A stretch of DNA of 64,000 nt from JAUIAS01 sp030425395. Its GTDB lineage: Bacteria; Pseudomonadota; Alphaproteobacteria; Rhodobacterales; Rhodobacteraceae. Positions 7,605 to 16,312 of this stretch are shown here, one piece after another. Location of the stretch: NCBI GenBank assembly GCA_043553855.1, contig CP121336.1, positions 2,170,001-2,234,000 of the forward strand, written 5' to 3'. The notes under the pieces are model-generated. The model searched no databases. It saw only the letters and a list, made by a program, of their open reading frames with translations, and was not told the DNA's origin. Position numbers and translations under genes: made by a program. Position 1 is the stretch's first letter; every line of letters begins with the position of its first letter.

Positions 7605-8735
7605 TTAGCGGGTCGCCCGCTCTGCCTCGAAACGTTCAGCAGCGCGGGAGATCATGTCATAATCCAGTTCCAGACCCAGTCCCGGTTGGTCGCTCAGGGC
7701 CAGATGTCCCCGGATTGGTGCAATATCCGGGGCCGCAAGGATATTGTCCTGCAACAGTTGCCACATGATCTGGTTGCCATCATCGAGGTTCGGGATCGCG
7801 CGCCCAACATGGTGTTCTGCGACCGTGGTAATTCCCGTGGTCATGGAGGAATGGATGCAGAGCTTCAAGCCCGCGGCTTCCGCGATGGCGGCGGCCTTGA
7901 TCATCGGGCGCAGCCCGCCGATTTCGCGTGGTCCGACGGCGATCATGTGGGCGTGGCCGCCGCTGACCGCACGGTAGACTTCGTTTAAAGTGAAAACGGA
8001 TTGATCCGCGCCGATGGGGATGGGGCTTTGGCGCGCCACCTGCCCCAATGCCTCAAGCGATGTGGCGGGCGTGGGTTGTTCGATGTATTCCACGTCAAAC
8101 GGGGTCAGCCGCGTGATCATGCGCAGGGCGGTTGCGGGATCCCATGCTTCGTTCGCGTCAAGCCGCAGGCGTGTATCGCCTATGGCTTCCCTGACAGCCT
8201 TTGTCGCGGCGACATCGCGATCCGGGTCGATGCCGACCTTGAGATAGACGATCGGATGGCCCTGCGCCACGGCTGCCTTTGCATCAGCGACCAGCGCGTC
8301 GATGGTTTGCCCCTGAAGGAAATAGAAATACCCGACATGGTCGCGCACAGCCCCACCCAGAAGGTCCCAGACCGGTCGGCCCGTGGCCTGCCCGGCGAGA
8401 TCGAGCGCAGCCATGTCAAAGCCGCACATAATCTGGTTGGCATAGCGCGGCATGTTCCCCCCGAAGACAAGGAAATTTGCGCGATAGGCCTCGGCCATGA
8501 TCCGGGGCGCATCAAACACCGAACGTCCGATAAAGTGTTGACCGATCTTACGCAGGATAATGGCCTGCGCAGCAGCATCCGGGGCGGTGGTGGTTTCGCC
8601 AACGCCGATGTGGCCATCTTGGCCGACCAGTTCGATCAGGTTGACGCAAAAGGCATCTTCGGTGCCTTGCGACCATACATAAGGTGTTTTGAGGGGCAGC
8701 ATCATCGGGGTCACGCGGATGTCGGTGATGATCAT
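7605..8735 (-). CDS. Mandelate racemase / muconate lactonising enzyme family protein
   Basis: Enolase-superfamily enzyme, 376 residues, expected to abstract a proton alpha to a carboxylate using Mg2+. Candidate metal ligands are D193 (LDANEAW), E219 (EYIEQP) and D244 (GADQS). Of the KxK motif only the second lysine is present: it reads Y164-L-K166. A histidine (H295, CIHSSMTTG) sits where mandelate racemase has its second base, but the aspartate that normally pairs with that histidine aligns with glycine in VGPREIGG. The substrate cannot be predicted. It is followed by iclR on the same strand and is divergent from the acyl-CoA operon. Confidence 0.88.
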   Translation of the reverse strand: MIITDIRVTPMMLPLKTPYVWSQGTEDAFCVNLIELVGQDGHIGVGETTTAPDAAAQAIILRKIGQHFIGRSVFDAPRIMAEAYRANFLVFGGNMPRYANQIMCGFDMAALDLAGQATGRPVWDLLGGAVRDHVGYFYFLQGQTIDALVADAKAAVAQGHPIVYLKVGIDPDRDVAATKAVREAIGDTRLRLDANEAWDPATALRMITRLTPFDVEYIEQPTPATSLEALGQVARQSPIPIGADQSVFTLNEVYRAVSGGHAHMIAVGPREIGGLRPMIKAAAIAEAAGLKLCIHSSMTTGITTVAEHHVGRAIPNLDDGNQIMWQLLQDNILAAPDIAPIRGHLALSDQPGLGLELDYDMISRAAERFEAERATR

Positions 8736-9094
8736 TGGCTGTGTTCCCCTGTTTTGATCCCGGTCTTGGCCCGGTCTTGGCCCGGGTTTGGCAGGCGGTC
8801 GGGCCTGTCGTCGCGTTGAGCCAGCAAACGGTTAACGAGGCGACGGATTTTTGCAAGCGTGTGTCAAAAAACCGGGGTGCGATTCCCTCGCGTGGCCATG
8901 CCACCGGTCCGGAGGTTCTGCGTGGTCCGCTGTGCGGAATGACGCAAGGTTTCTAGTCGCCAAAAACGCATGGGGTTTGCAGGACTTCCACGACAGTGGC
9001 TATGAAGTAGGCAACGCAGTCCAGCAGGTAAACCTAGGGCCGGAACCTTCCGCGCTGCTGCTGCCGGGACTGAAGAGACCAAGGGAGAAGAGCC
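8736..9094. other. Gene-free divergent promoter region
   Basis: The 359 bases between the enolase-family gene and the acyl-CoA operon hold no credible gene. They contain a tandem 11-bp repeat (CGGTCTTGGCC twice, 8761-8782) and a compound hairpin at 8919-8946 (TGCGT/ACGCA outside, TCCGC/GCGGA inside, loop TGT) about 150 bases before the plus-strand start. Both are possible regulatory elements. Confidence 0.5.
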
Positions 9095-11188
9095 ATGAGC
9101 GATGCGGCCATAATTTATGAACTGCACGACGATATCGCGATCCTCGCGGCGAACAATCCGCCGGTGAACGCGCTGGGACTGGCCGTGCGTCAGGGGTTGG
9201 TCGACGGGATCGCCCGCGCCGAGGCGGACGGGGCGAAAGCCGTTCTGATCTATGGGATGGGCACGACGTTTTTTGCGGGCGCTGACATCCGGGAATTCGG
9301 AAAGCCGCCGACCGAACCGTTCCTGCCTGATGTCTGCACCCGGATCGAGGCGTCGCCGTTGATCGTGGTATCGGCCTTGCACGGCACAGCCTTGGGCGGA
9401 GGCCTCGAGATCGCTTTGGGGTCGCATTATCGTATTGGCGTTCCGTCTGCGCGTGTTGGCCTGCCTGAGGTTCTGATCGGTGTGATGCCGGGTGCGGGTG
9501 GCACCCAGCGTTTGCCGCGCCTGATCGGTGTCGAGAAATCCATTGAAGTTATTACAACCGGACGCCAGATCGGTGCCGCCGAGGCGCTGGAACTCGGTGT
9601 GCTGGACCGGATCGAGGATGGTGATCCGCGTGAAATCGGATTGGCCTATGCCCGTGAACTTATAGACGCGGGTGCTTCGCGCCGTGCGGTCAGCGAAATG
9701 CCCGCTCCTGAGGCGATTGATTTTGACGCGGCCTATGAAGCGGCGTTGAAGAAATCGCGCGGCCAGCTTTCGCCCGCGGTGGCCATTCGTGGTATTCAGG
9801 CCGCATGTGAATTGCCCTTTGCTGAAGGCATGAAGCGTGAACGCGAATTGTTCATGGAATTGATGGCTACGGATCAGCGGCAGGGATTGATCCATGCGTT
9901 TTTCTCGGAGCGGGCGGTGGGCAAACTCCCCGAACTCAAGGGCGTCGCCCCGCGCGAGGTTGCTTCAATCGGCGTGATCGGCGGCGGCACCATGGGTGCA
10001 GGGATCGCGACGGCGGCACTTCTTGCCGGATTGCGCGTGACGCTTGTGGAAATGTCGGATGATGCGGCTGAGGCGGCAAGGGGCCGCGTCGCGGGCAACC
10101 TGTCCGGCGCGCTCAAGCGTGGCAAGATCAGTCAGGACAGCTTCGATCATATGACCGGTTCCGGGCTCTCGCTCGCCACTGAATACGATGCGTTGGCCGA
10201 TGTCGATCTGGTGATCGAGGCGGTGTTCGAGGAAATGAGCATCAAGAAGGACGTGTTCACCAAGCTGGACGCGATTTGCAAGCCCGGTGCCGTGTTGGCC
10301 ACAAACACCTCTTATCTGAATGTCGATGAAATCGCGGCCATGACATCCCGTCCACAGGACGTGATCGGCCTGCACTTTTTCTCGCCTGCGCATGTGATGA
10401 AACTGCTTGAGGTGGTTGTCGCGGACAAGACCGCGCCTGACGTGGTGGCCACCGGCTTTGCGCTTGGCAAGAAGTTGGGCAAGATCAGCGTGCGTGCAGG
10501 GGTCTGCGACGGGTTTATCGGCAATCGCATTCTTGCTGTGTACCGCACCGCTGCCGACCATATGATCCTCGATGGTGCATCGCCGTTCCAGATTGATGAC
10601 GCGCTGGAAGCATTCGGCTTTGCCATGGGGCCCTATGCAGTGGGCGATCTGGCGGGGCTGGATATCGGATGGGCCGTGCGCAAGCGGCGCCGGGCAGAAG
10701 GCATGGACCCCCGCGCCCGTGACGTGAGCTTTGCCGACAAGCTCTGCGAAAATGGCCATTTCGGACAGAAGACCGGCAAGGGGTATTACATCTACGAAAA
10801 AGGGAGCCGCACCCGCACACCCAATCCAGAGGTCGCGGATCACATCGCCGCTGAGCGCGCTGAAAAGGGGATCACCCCGCGCGAATTCACAGCCGATGAC
10901 ATCGTGCGTCGTTACATGGCCGCCATGGTGAACGAGGCCGCCAAGGTCGTAGGCGAAGGCATCGCGCGCCGTCCGTTGGACGTGGATATGACCCTGCTCT
11001 TTGGCTATGGGTTTCCGCGGTATCACGGAGGACCGTTGAAATGGGCGGATTTGCAGGGGCTGCCTGCATTGCTCGATGATATTCGGGGCTATGCCAAGGA
11101 AGACGACTATTTCTGGCAACCTGCACCTTTGCTGGAGCAATTGGTGGCCGAAGGTCGAAGCTTTGACGATTTGAACAAGGCGGGCTGA
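9095..11188 (+). CDS. Fused enoyl-CoA hydratase / 3-hydroxyacyl-CoA dehydrogenase
   Basis: Bifunctional beta-oxidation enzyme of 697 residues. The N-terminal crotonase domain (about 1-190) keeps the two catalytic glutamates (GGGLEIALG and LPEVLIGVMPGAGGTQRL). The Rossmann NAD site follows at about residue 290 (IGVIGGGTMGAGIA), then the dehydrogenase domains. It hydrates 2-enoyl-CoA and oxidises the 3-hydroxy product. Size and domain order match FadJ and PimF. AAGGGAGAAG precedes the ATG. It is the first gene of a six-gene plus-strand cluster of acyl-CoA enzymes. Confidence 0.92.
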   Translation: MSDAAIIYELHDDIAILAANNPPVNALGLAVRQGLVDGIARAEADGAKAVLIYGMGTTFFAGADIREFGKPPTEPFLPDVCTRIEASPLIVVSALHGTALGGGLEIALGSHYRIGVPSARVGLPEVLIGVMPGAGGTQRLPRLIGVEKSIEVITTGRQIGAAEALELGVLDRIEDGDPREIGLAYARELIDAGASRRAVSEMPAPEAIDFDAAYEAALKKSRGQLSPAVAIRGIQAACELPFAEGMKRERELFMELMATDQRQGLIHAFFSERAVGKLPELKGVAPREVASIGVIGGGTMGAGIATAALLAGLRVTLVEMSDDAAEAARGRVAGNLSGALKRGKISQDSFDHMTGSGLSLATEYDALADVDLVIEAVFEEMSIKKDVFTKLDAICKPGAVLATNTSYLNVDEIAAMTSRPQDVIGLHFFSPAHVMKLLEVVVADKTAPDVVATGFALGKKLGKISVRAGVCDGFIGNRILAVYRTAADHMILDGASPFQIDDALEAFGFAMGPYAVGDLAGLDIGWAVRKRRRAEGMDPRARDVSFADKLCENGHFGQKTGKGYYIYEKGSRTRTPNPEVADHIAAERAEKGITPREFTADDIVRRYMAAMVNEAAKVVGEGIARRPLDVDMTLLFGYGFPRYHGGPLKWADLQGLPALLDDIRGYAKEDDYFWQPAPLLEQLVAEGRSFDDLNKAG

Positions 11189-11266
11189 GCGCCACCTTGC
11201 ACCACATCACGGTCGGTGGCGGCACGCCGCCGGTCATTCTGAAATCTGAACCCAAGGGGAAGTCGT

Positions 11267-12466
11267 ATGGACCTGAGCTATTCACCCGAGGAAATTGCCT
11301 TCCGTGACGAAGTGCGCGCATTCCTTGAAACCAGCCTGCCCAAAGACCTGAGTGACAAGGTCCGGCAGGGCCACGACAGTTTGAGCAAACAGGATATCGA
11401 ACGCTGGCATGCGATCCTGAATGATCGCGGTTGGCTTGCACAGAACTGGCCCAAGGAATTCGGCGGGGCCGCGTGGAATGCGGTTCAACGGCACATCTTC
11501 GAAGAAGAAGCTGCCCGCGCCAATGCGCCACGGATCGTGCCGTTTGGCCTGTCGATGCTGGCCCCTGTTTTGATGAAGTTTGGCAGCAAGGAACAGCAGG
11601 ATTACTATCTGCCACGGATCCTTGATGGCAGCGACTGGTGGTGTCAGGGCTATTCCGAACCGGGCGCGGGGTCTGACCTTGCCAGCCTGAAGACCCGTGC
11701 CGTTCGGGACGGGGACCATTATATCGTTAATGGTCAAAAGACATGGACCACGCTCGGCCAACACGCGGACAAGATTTTCTGCCTTGTGCGCACCGACGTG
11801 GACGTCAAACAGCAGGAAGGCATTTCTTTCCTGCTGATCGACATGGACACTCCCGGTATCGAAGTGCGTCCGATCATCCTTCTTGATGGCACGCATGAGG
11901 TGAACGAGGTTTGGTTTACCGACGTGAAGGTTCCGGTTGAAAACCTTGTTGGCGAAGAAAACAAGGGTTGGACCTATGCCAAGTATCTGCTGACCCACGA
12001 ACGCACCAATATCGCGGGTGTCGGTTTCAGCGAGGCGGGTCTTGAACAGGTCAAACGGATCGCCCGCGCGGAACGCGCCAACGGTCGCCCGTTGATCGAG
12101 AACCCGCATTTTGCGGCGCGCGTGGCGCAGGTCGAGATTGATCTGATGGCCTTGTCCACCTCGAACCTGCGTATCGTGTCCAAGGCCGCTTCGGGTGAAG
12201 CGCCCGGGGTCGAGGCGTCGATGCTCAAGGTTAAGGGCACGATTATCCGTCAGGAGATCAACGATCTTGCCCGGCGGGCGGTCGGCTCTTACGCGATGCC
12301 GTTCCCGTCCGAAACGGTGGAAGGCGACAACGATCCGATCGGTCCGGACTATGCCGGTTCGACCGCGCCGCAGTATTTCAACAACCGCAAGCTTTCCATC
12401 TTTGGCGGTTCCAATGAAATCCAGCGCGGCATTATTGCCAAGACCATGTTGGGAGGTGGCCGATGA
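11267..12466 (+). CDS. Acyl-CoA dehydrogenase, large subunit of a pair
   Basis: FAD-dependent acyl-CoA dehydrogenase, 399 residues, resembling PimC (pimeloyl-CoA dehydrogenase large subunit). At the usual catalytic position near the C-terminus the sequence is IFGGSNEIQ rather than YEGT, so the common Glu is missing. A Glu is present at the alternative isovaleryl-type position, E245 in LLTHERTNIA. The gene overlaps the next dehydrogenase by 4 bases (ATGA), which suits equimolar synthesis of a heteromer. Electrons would go to ETF and then to the ETF-QO encoded at 33926-35575. Confidence 0.9.
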   Translation: MDLSYSPEEIAFRDEVRAFLETSLPKDLSDKVRQGHDSLSKQDIERWHAILNDRGWLAQNWPKEFGGAAWNAVQRHIFEEEAARANAPRIVPFGLSMLAPVLMKFGSKEQQDYYLPRILDGSDWWCQGYSEPGAGSDLASLKTRAVRDGDHYIVNGQKTWTTLGQHADKIFCLVRTDVDVKQQEGISFLLIDMDTPGIEVRPIILLDGTHEVNEVWFTDVKVPVENLVGEENKGWTYAKYLLTHERTNIAGVGFSEAGLEQVKRIARAERANGRPLIENPHFAARVAQVEIDLMALSTSNLRIVSKAASGEAPGVEASMLKVKGTIIRQEINDLARRAVGSYAMPFPSETVEGDNDPIGPDYAGSTAPQYFNNRKLSIFGGSNEIQRGIIAKTMLGGGR

Positions 12467-13596
12467 ACTTTGATCTGACCGAAGAACGCCAGATGTTGCA
12501 GGACACGCTGCGCCGTTTCCTGCGTGATCGTTATGACACGGAAACCCGCAATGCCATTCTGGAAAGCGATACCGGCCTGAGCGCCGAGATCTGGTCTCAG
12601 TTGGCCGAGCTGGGTGTGATCGCCGCGCTCTTTACCGAAGAGCAGGGCGGCTTTGGTGGCGCTGGCTTTGATATCTCTGTCGTGTTCGAGGAACTGGGCC
12701 GTGCAGGCGTCGTGGAGCCGATTCTGGACACCGCGATTCTGGGGGGCAGGTTGATCGCCGCTGTCGGATCCGAAGATCAGCAGGCGCTGGTCGAAGACGT
12801 GATCGCGGGTGGCGCGCATCTGGCGCTTGCACATGGCGAACCGGTCAGCCGCTATGACCTGAGCCACGTGGAAACCTCTCTGCGCGCCGATGGTGACGAG
12901 ATCGTTCTTGATGGTCGCAAGGCCGTTGTTGTGAACGCCGAAGCCGCAGGCCACCTGATCGTTTCAGCCCGTGAAAGCGGTGCGGCGGGTGATGAGGCGG
13001 GCATCAGCCTTGTTCTGGTGCCGACCGATACGGCCGGTATCACGATGAATGGCTATCCGATGCTGGCCGGTGGACGTGCCGCAGAGGTGACGCTGGACGG
13101 CGTGCGCGTGCCCGCTTCTGCGCGGCTTGGTGCGGCGGGTGAAGGATATGCGGCGTTGTGCGATGTGCTCGCACTCGCGCATGTCGCCTTGTCTGCCGAG
13201 GCGCTTGGTGCCATGGAAACCGCGACTGGCCTGACCCGCGAATATCTTGCCACGCGCAAGCAGTTCGGCCGCCCAATCGGCACATTCCAGGCGTTGCAGC
13301 ACCGCATGGCGGATATGCTGATCGAACTGGAACAGGCCCGGTCGAGCGTCATACGTGCGGCGGGCTACATGGACGACAGCACACGTATCCGCGACATGAA
13401 TATTGCAGCGGCACGGAACCTGATCGGGCGTGTGGGCCGTTTGGTGGCCGAAGAAGCCATCCAGATGCACGGCGGCATTGCGATGACGCAGGAATACGAA
13501 CTGGCCCATATCGCAAAGCGCATCGTGATGACCGACCACCGATTTGGCGACGCCGATCACCATCTGGAGAGGTTCATTGCCCTCAGCGCTGCGTAA
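12463..13596 (+). CDS. Acyl-CoA dehydrogenase, small subunit of a pair
   Basis: Acyl-CoA dehydrogenase of 377 residues, PimD-like. The C-terminal stretch reads MTDHRFGDADHHLERF, with no YEGT-type glutamate, and the alternative helix position reads ALAHVAL, also without Glu. It therefore appears to lack a catalytic base and probably completes an active heteromer with the gene before it. Fold motifs (RKQFGRPIGTFQALQH and QMHGGIAMTQEYEL) are intact, so it is not a decayed gene. Confidence 0.9.
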   Translation: MNFDLTEERQMLQDTLRRFLRDRYDTETRNAILESDTGLSAEIWSQLAELGVIAALFTEEQGGFGGAGFDISVVFEELGRAGVVEPILDTAILGGRLIAAVGSEDQQALVEDVIAGGAHLALAHGEPVSRYDLSHVETSLRADGDEIVLDGRKAVVVNAEAAGHLIVSARESGAAGDEAGISLVLVPTDTAGITMNGYPMLAGGRAAEVTLDGVRVPASARLGAAGEGYAALCDVLALAHVALSAEALGAMETATGLTREYLATRKQFGRPIGTFQALQHRMADMLIELEQARSSVIRAAGYMDDSTRIRDMNIAAARNLIGRVGRLVAEEAIQMHGGIAMTQEYELAHIAKRIVMTDHRFGDADHHLERFIALSAA

Positions 13597-13996
13597 TGAT
13601 GCCTCGTCTATCGGCAGCGGGGCTCAGGAACTTGTCGGATACGACATTGATCTGAGCCCAGCCGATGGAACAGCGCGCGTCGTTCTGGATATCGACGCGC
13701 GCCACCTCAACCGCAACGGCAGCCTGCATGGCGGAATCGTGGCGATGATGCTGGATGCGGCATCGGGCTTTGCCGCGTCGCGCACCGTTCCCGGCGACGA
13801 AATCGGTTCGGTTGTGACGGTATCGTTTACCACGCATTATCTGGCACCCGGCCTTCCCGGACGCGTCGTGGCAACCGGGCGCGTCGCGGGCGGTGGCCGC
13901 ACGCTGCTTAACTGCGATGCCGAACTGACGGCGGTGGATGGCACCGTTCTGGCGCGGTCCAGCGGTGTCTTCAAACTGATAAGGAACCCGAAATGA
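13577..13996 (+). CDS. PaaI-type hotdog thioesterase
   Basis: Acyl-CoA thioesterase of about 139 residues. The hotdog catalytic helix reads RHLNRNGSLHGGIVAMMLDAA, with the NxxGxxHGG pattern of PaaI and YdiI. No ATG is available in frame near the start; TTG 13577 is chosen because GAGAGG lies just upstream, while TTG 13544 would give 150 residues and a larger overlap with the preceding gene. It may release CoA from dead-end intermediates. The stop overlaps the next start (ATGA). Confidence 0.85.
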   Translation: MPSALRNDASSIGSGAQELVGYDIDLSPADGTARVVLDIDARHLNRNGSLHGGIVAMMLDAASGFAASRTVPGDEIGSVVTVSFTTHYLAPGLPGRVVATGRVAGGGRTLLNCDAELTAVDGTVLARSSGVFKLIRNPK

Positions 13997-14769
13997 CTCT
14001 TGCTCGCATGGACGATCGCGGCGACCGCCTTTTGGTTGTCAACATGAACACAACCCGGCGCGGAGCGTTGTCGGCAGACCTTTATGCCTGCATCAAGCAG
14101 GCCATGGAAACTGCGGTGGAACCTCGTGTGCGCGCCGTTATCCTGACGTCCGAGGGCGGGTTCTTTTGCGCCGGGGGCGATCTGAACGTGTTGATCGAGC
14201 GGCGCACGTTGCCGGAATATGAACGGCGCGCCAAGATTGACGATTTGCACGATCTGGTCCGGATGATCCGGGCCTGTCCTGTGCCCGTCATTGCCGCCGT
14301 CGAAGGCGGTGCCGCAGGGGCCGGGGCATCGCTGGCATTGGCCTGCGACATGATTGTGGCCGCCGAGGGGGCGAAGTTCACGGCAGCCTATGTGAAAGCG
14401 GGCCTCGTGCCGGACGGCGGGCTGACATCCGCGCTGTCTCGCCTTGTTCCGCGTCCGCTGGCAATGGAGATGTGCTTGCTGGCCCGCCCGGTTACTGCAG
14501 AGCGCCTGCATGCCCTTGGTGCGATCAATGCGGTTGTGCCGGAAGGTCAGGCGGAAGCCACCGCGATGGCGCTGGCGGATGCAGTGGCCCTTGGCCCGCG
14601 CGTGGCGCAAGGTGTCATTCGCGGCATGGTCGCAACCGCCTACGAAGCGACAGAGGCGATGCAACTTGATATCGAGCGGAACGAAATGGGTCGCGCGTCA
14701 GGCGGGGAAGAAGCGGCAGAAGGTATTGCGGCATTCCTTGAAAAAAGAAGCCCGAATTTCGGCGGCTGA
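13993..14769 (+). CDS. Enoyl-CoA hydratase / isomerase family protein
   Basis: Crotonase-fold protein of 258 residues. The oxyanion-hole motif is visible (FFCAGGDLNVL, about residues 57-67). At the first catalytic position it has GAGASLAL in place of the usual GGGxEL, so one glutamate is missing. The second acidic site reads GLVPDGGL (Asp), a pattern seen in isomerases and in oxepin-CoA hydrolase-like members. It could thus be an isomerase or specialised hydratase rather than a classical hydratase. It is coupled by ATGA to the thioesterase gene. Confidence 0.88.
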   Translation: MTLARMDDRGDRLLVVNMNTTRRGALSADLYACIKQAMETAVEPRVRAVILTSEGGFFCAGGDLNVLIERRTLPEYERRAKIDDLHDLVRMIRACPVPVIAAVEGGAAGAGASLALACDMIVAAEGAKFTAAYVKAGLVPDGGLTSALSRLVPRPLAMEMCLLARPVTAERLHALGAINAVVPEGQAEATAMALADAVALGPRVAQGVIRGMVATAYEATEAMQLDIERNEMGRASGGEEAAEGIAAFLEKRSPNFGG

Positions 14770-14809
14770 TCTGCCACTGGCTACAAGGGAAATCAGGGGG
14801 GAAACGCGC

Positions 14810-16306
14810 ATGGTTGACGCGAAATGGCACGGATATCTGGATAACCAGATCAACACGCGGCCCGATGCGCCAGCCGTCAGCGATCCGACGGGAGCGAACT
14901 GGACATGGGGTGCGTTGGGGCAGGCGGTCGAGGACGCGTCCCAAACCCTGCGCGATGCAGGTGTCATGCCCGGCGATCGGGTCATGATCCTGTCGGAAAA
15001 CAGTACCGCCACCGTGGCTTTCCTGTTCGGGTGTTCACGGCTGGGCGTGATTGCGATCCCATTCAATGCACGCCAGACCGAAGCAGAACTGGCCCGCGTG
15101 GTGGAGCATGCCACACCCGCTGCCATCGTTCTGACCACGGCGGTCTCGCGGGATGCGCAGTCCCACGCAGATCGGCTGGGTTCGCAGCCCGTAACGGGGA
15201 AATTCGGCACGGTGCACCTTGTCGCGCGTTCCAGCGACCCGGATCCGGATCGCGATGTTGCGGTCCTGCTGTATACGACCGGCACGACCGGCACGCCCAA
15301 GGGCGTCATGCTGACCCATGACAACCTGCGCTTTGGTGGTATGACATCCTCAAACTTGCGCGAAATGACCACGAATGACGTTATCTATGGTGTGCTTCCT
15401 GTCACCCATGTTTTCGGTTTGGCCTCGGTCGTGACTGCCGCAACCTATGCCGGGGCGCAGATCCGGTTCGAGCCGCGCTTTAGTGCGGCCGCGCTTTACG
15501 AGGCTTTGACAAGTGGCGTGACCCTGCTGTCAGCGGTTCCGCAAATGCACGCGCTGCTGATGCAATACACCAAGGAAAAAGGGTACGACCGACTTCCAAG
15601 CGATACGCTGCGCTATGTGTCCTCAGGGGCGGCACCGCTTGATCCCACATGGAAGCGCAAGGCCGAAGCCTTTTATGGCGTGGCGGTCCAGAATGGATAC
15701 GGCATGACCGAAACCACAGCGGGCGTGTCGGCGACGCGAAACGAAATCGGCGATCCGGATATCTCGGTCGGCCCACCTCTGCCTCAGGTCGAGGTCCGTA
15801 TTGATGAAACCGTCCCAGGCGGTGGAGACGGCGAGGGAGAGGTTCTGACCCGAGGGCCACACATCATGAAGGGCTATTTCCGCAACCCCGAGGAAACCGC
15901 CCGCGCGTTGGACTCGCAAGGCTGGATGCGGACAGGCGACTTGGGCTGCATCGACGACAGGGGCCATGTGCATATCCTTGGTCGTTCAAAAGAATTGATC
16001 ATTCATGGCGGTTTCAACGTCTACCCGCCCGAGGTCGAAGCGGCCCTCAACGACCATCCGCAGGTAATCCAGTCGGCCGTGATTGGGCGCGTGGCTGCGG
16101 GCGATGAACAGGTTCTGGCCTTTTGTCAGGTGCCGGACGGCTGCACGTTGTTACCTGACGATTTGCGGGCCTTTGTCGCCGAACGCTTGGCCGGATACAA
16201 ACGCCCACGCCAAATCATTCTTGCCAGCAGCCTGCCCGCGGCACCCACCGGCAAGATCCTCAAACATCGCCTGTTGGACACATTTGCAGAACAACTCGAC
16301 CCGTGA
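14810..16306 (+). CDS. AMP-dependent acyl-CoA synthetase (ligase)
   Basis: Class I adenylate-forming enzyme, 498 residues, activating a carboxylic acid to acyl-CoA through an acyl-AMP. Motifs include the phosphate loop YTTGTTGTPKGVML, the A5 motif YGMTETTAG, GWMRTGDLG and the C-terminal catalytic lysine in PTGKILKHRL. ATG 14810 is preceded by AGGGGGGAAACGCGC; the long open frame upstream overlaps the hydratase gene and is not the start. It is the last gene of the acyl-CoA cluster and plausibly activates the pathway's starting acid. The substrate is unknown. Confidence 0.9.
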   Translation: MVDAKWHGYLDNQINTRPDAPAVSDPTGANWTWGALGQAVEDASQTLRDAGVMPGDRVMILSENSTATVAFLFGCSRLGVIAIPFNARQTEAELARVVEHATPAAIVLTTAVSRDAQSHADRLGSQPVTGKFGTVHLVARSSDPDPDRDVAVLLYTTGTTGTPKGVMLTHDNLRFGGMTSSNLREMTTNDVIYGVLPVTHVFGLASVVTAATYAGAQIRFEPRFSAAALYEALTSGVTLLSAVPQMHALLMQYTKEKGYDRLPSDTLRYVSSGAAPLDPTWKRKAEAFYGVAVQNGYGMTETTAGVSATRNEIGDPDISVGPPLPQVEVRIDETVPGGGDGEGEVLTRGPHIMKGYFRNPEETARALDSQGWMRTGDLGCIDDRGHVHILGRSKELIIHGGFNVYPPEVEAALNDHPQVIQSAVIGRVAAGDEQVLAFCQVPDGCTLLPDDLRAFVAERLAGYKRPRQIILASSLPAAPTGKILKHRLLDTFAEQLDP

Positions 16307-16312
16307 CGCGGT

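Noticed and set aside
8761..8782. Tandem 11-bp repeat as a mobile or regulatory element
   Set aside because: Only two short units in GC-rich sequence; too little to support a claim beyond noting it.
8736..9094. Possible tRNA in the gene-free gap
   Set aside because: A GATTCC-like T-loop stretch occurs, but no cloverleaf or acceptor stem can be formed around it.
8864..9895. Minus-strand frame opposite the hydratase/dehydrogenase
   Set aside because: Shadow of a certain gene; Arg-rich translation.
14444..14809. Extended N-terminus for the acyl-CoA ligase
   Set aside because: The extra residues overlap the hydratase gene and lack family similarity; ATG 14810 has a strong ribosome site.
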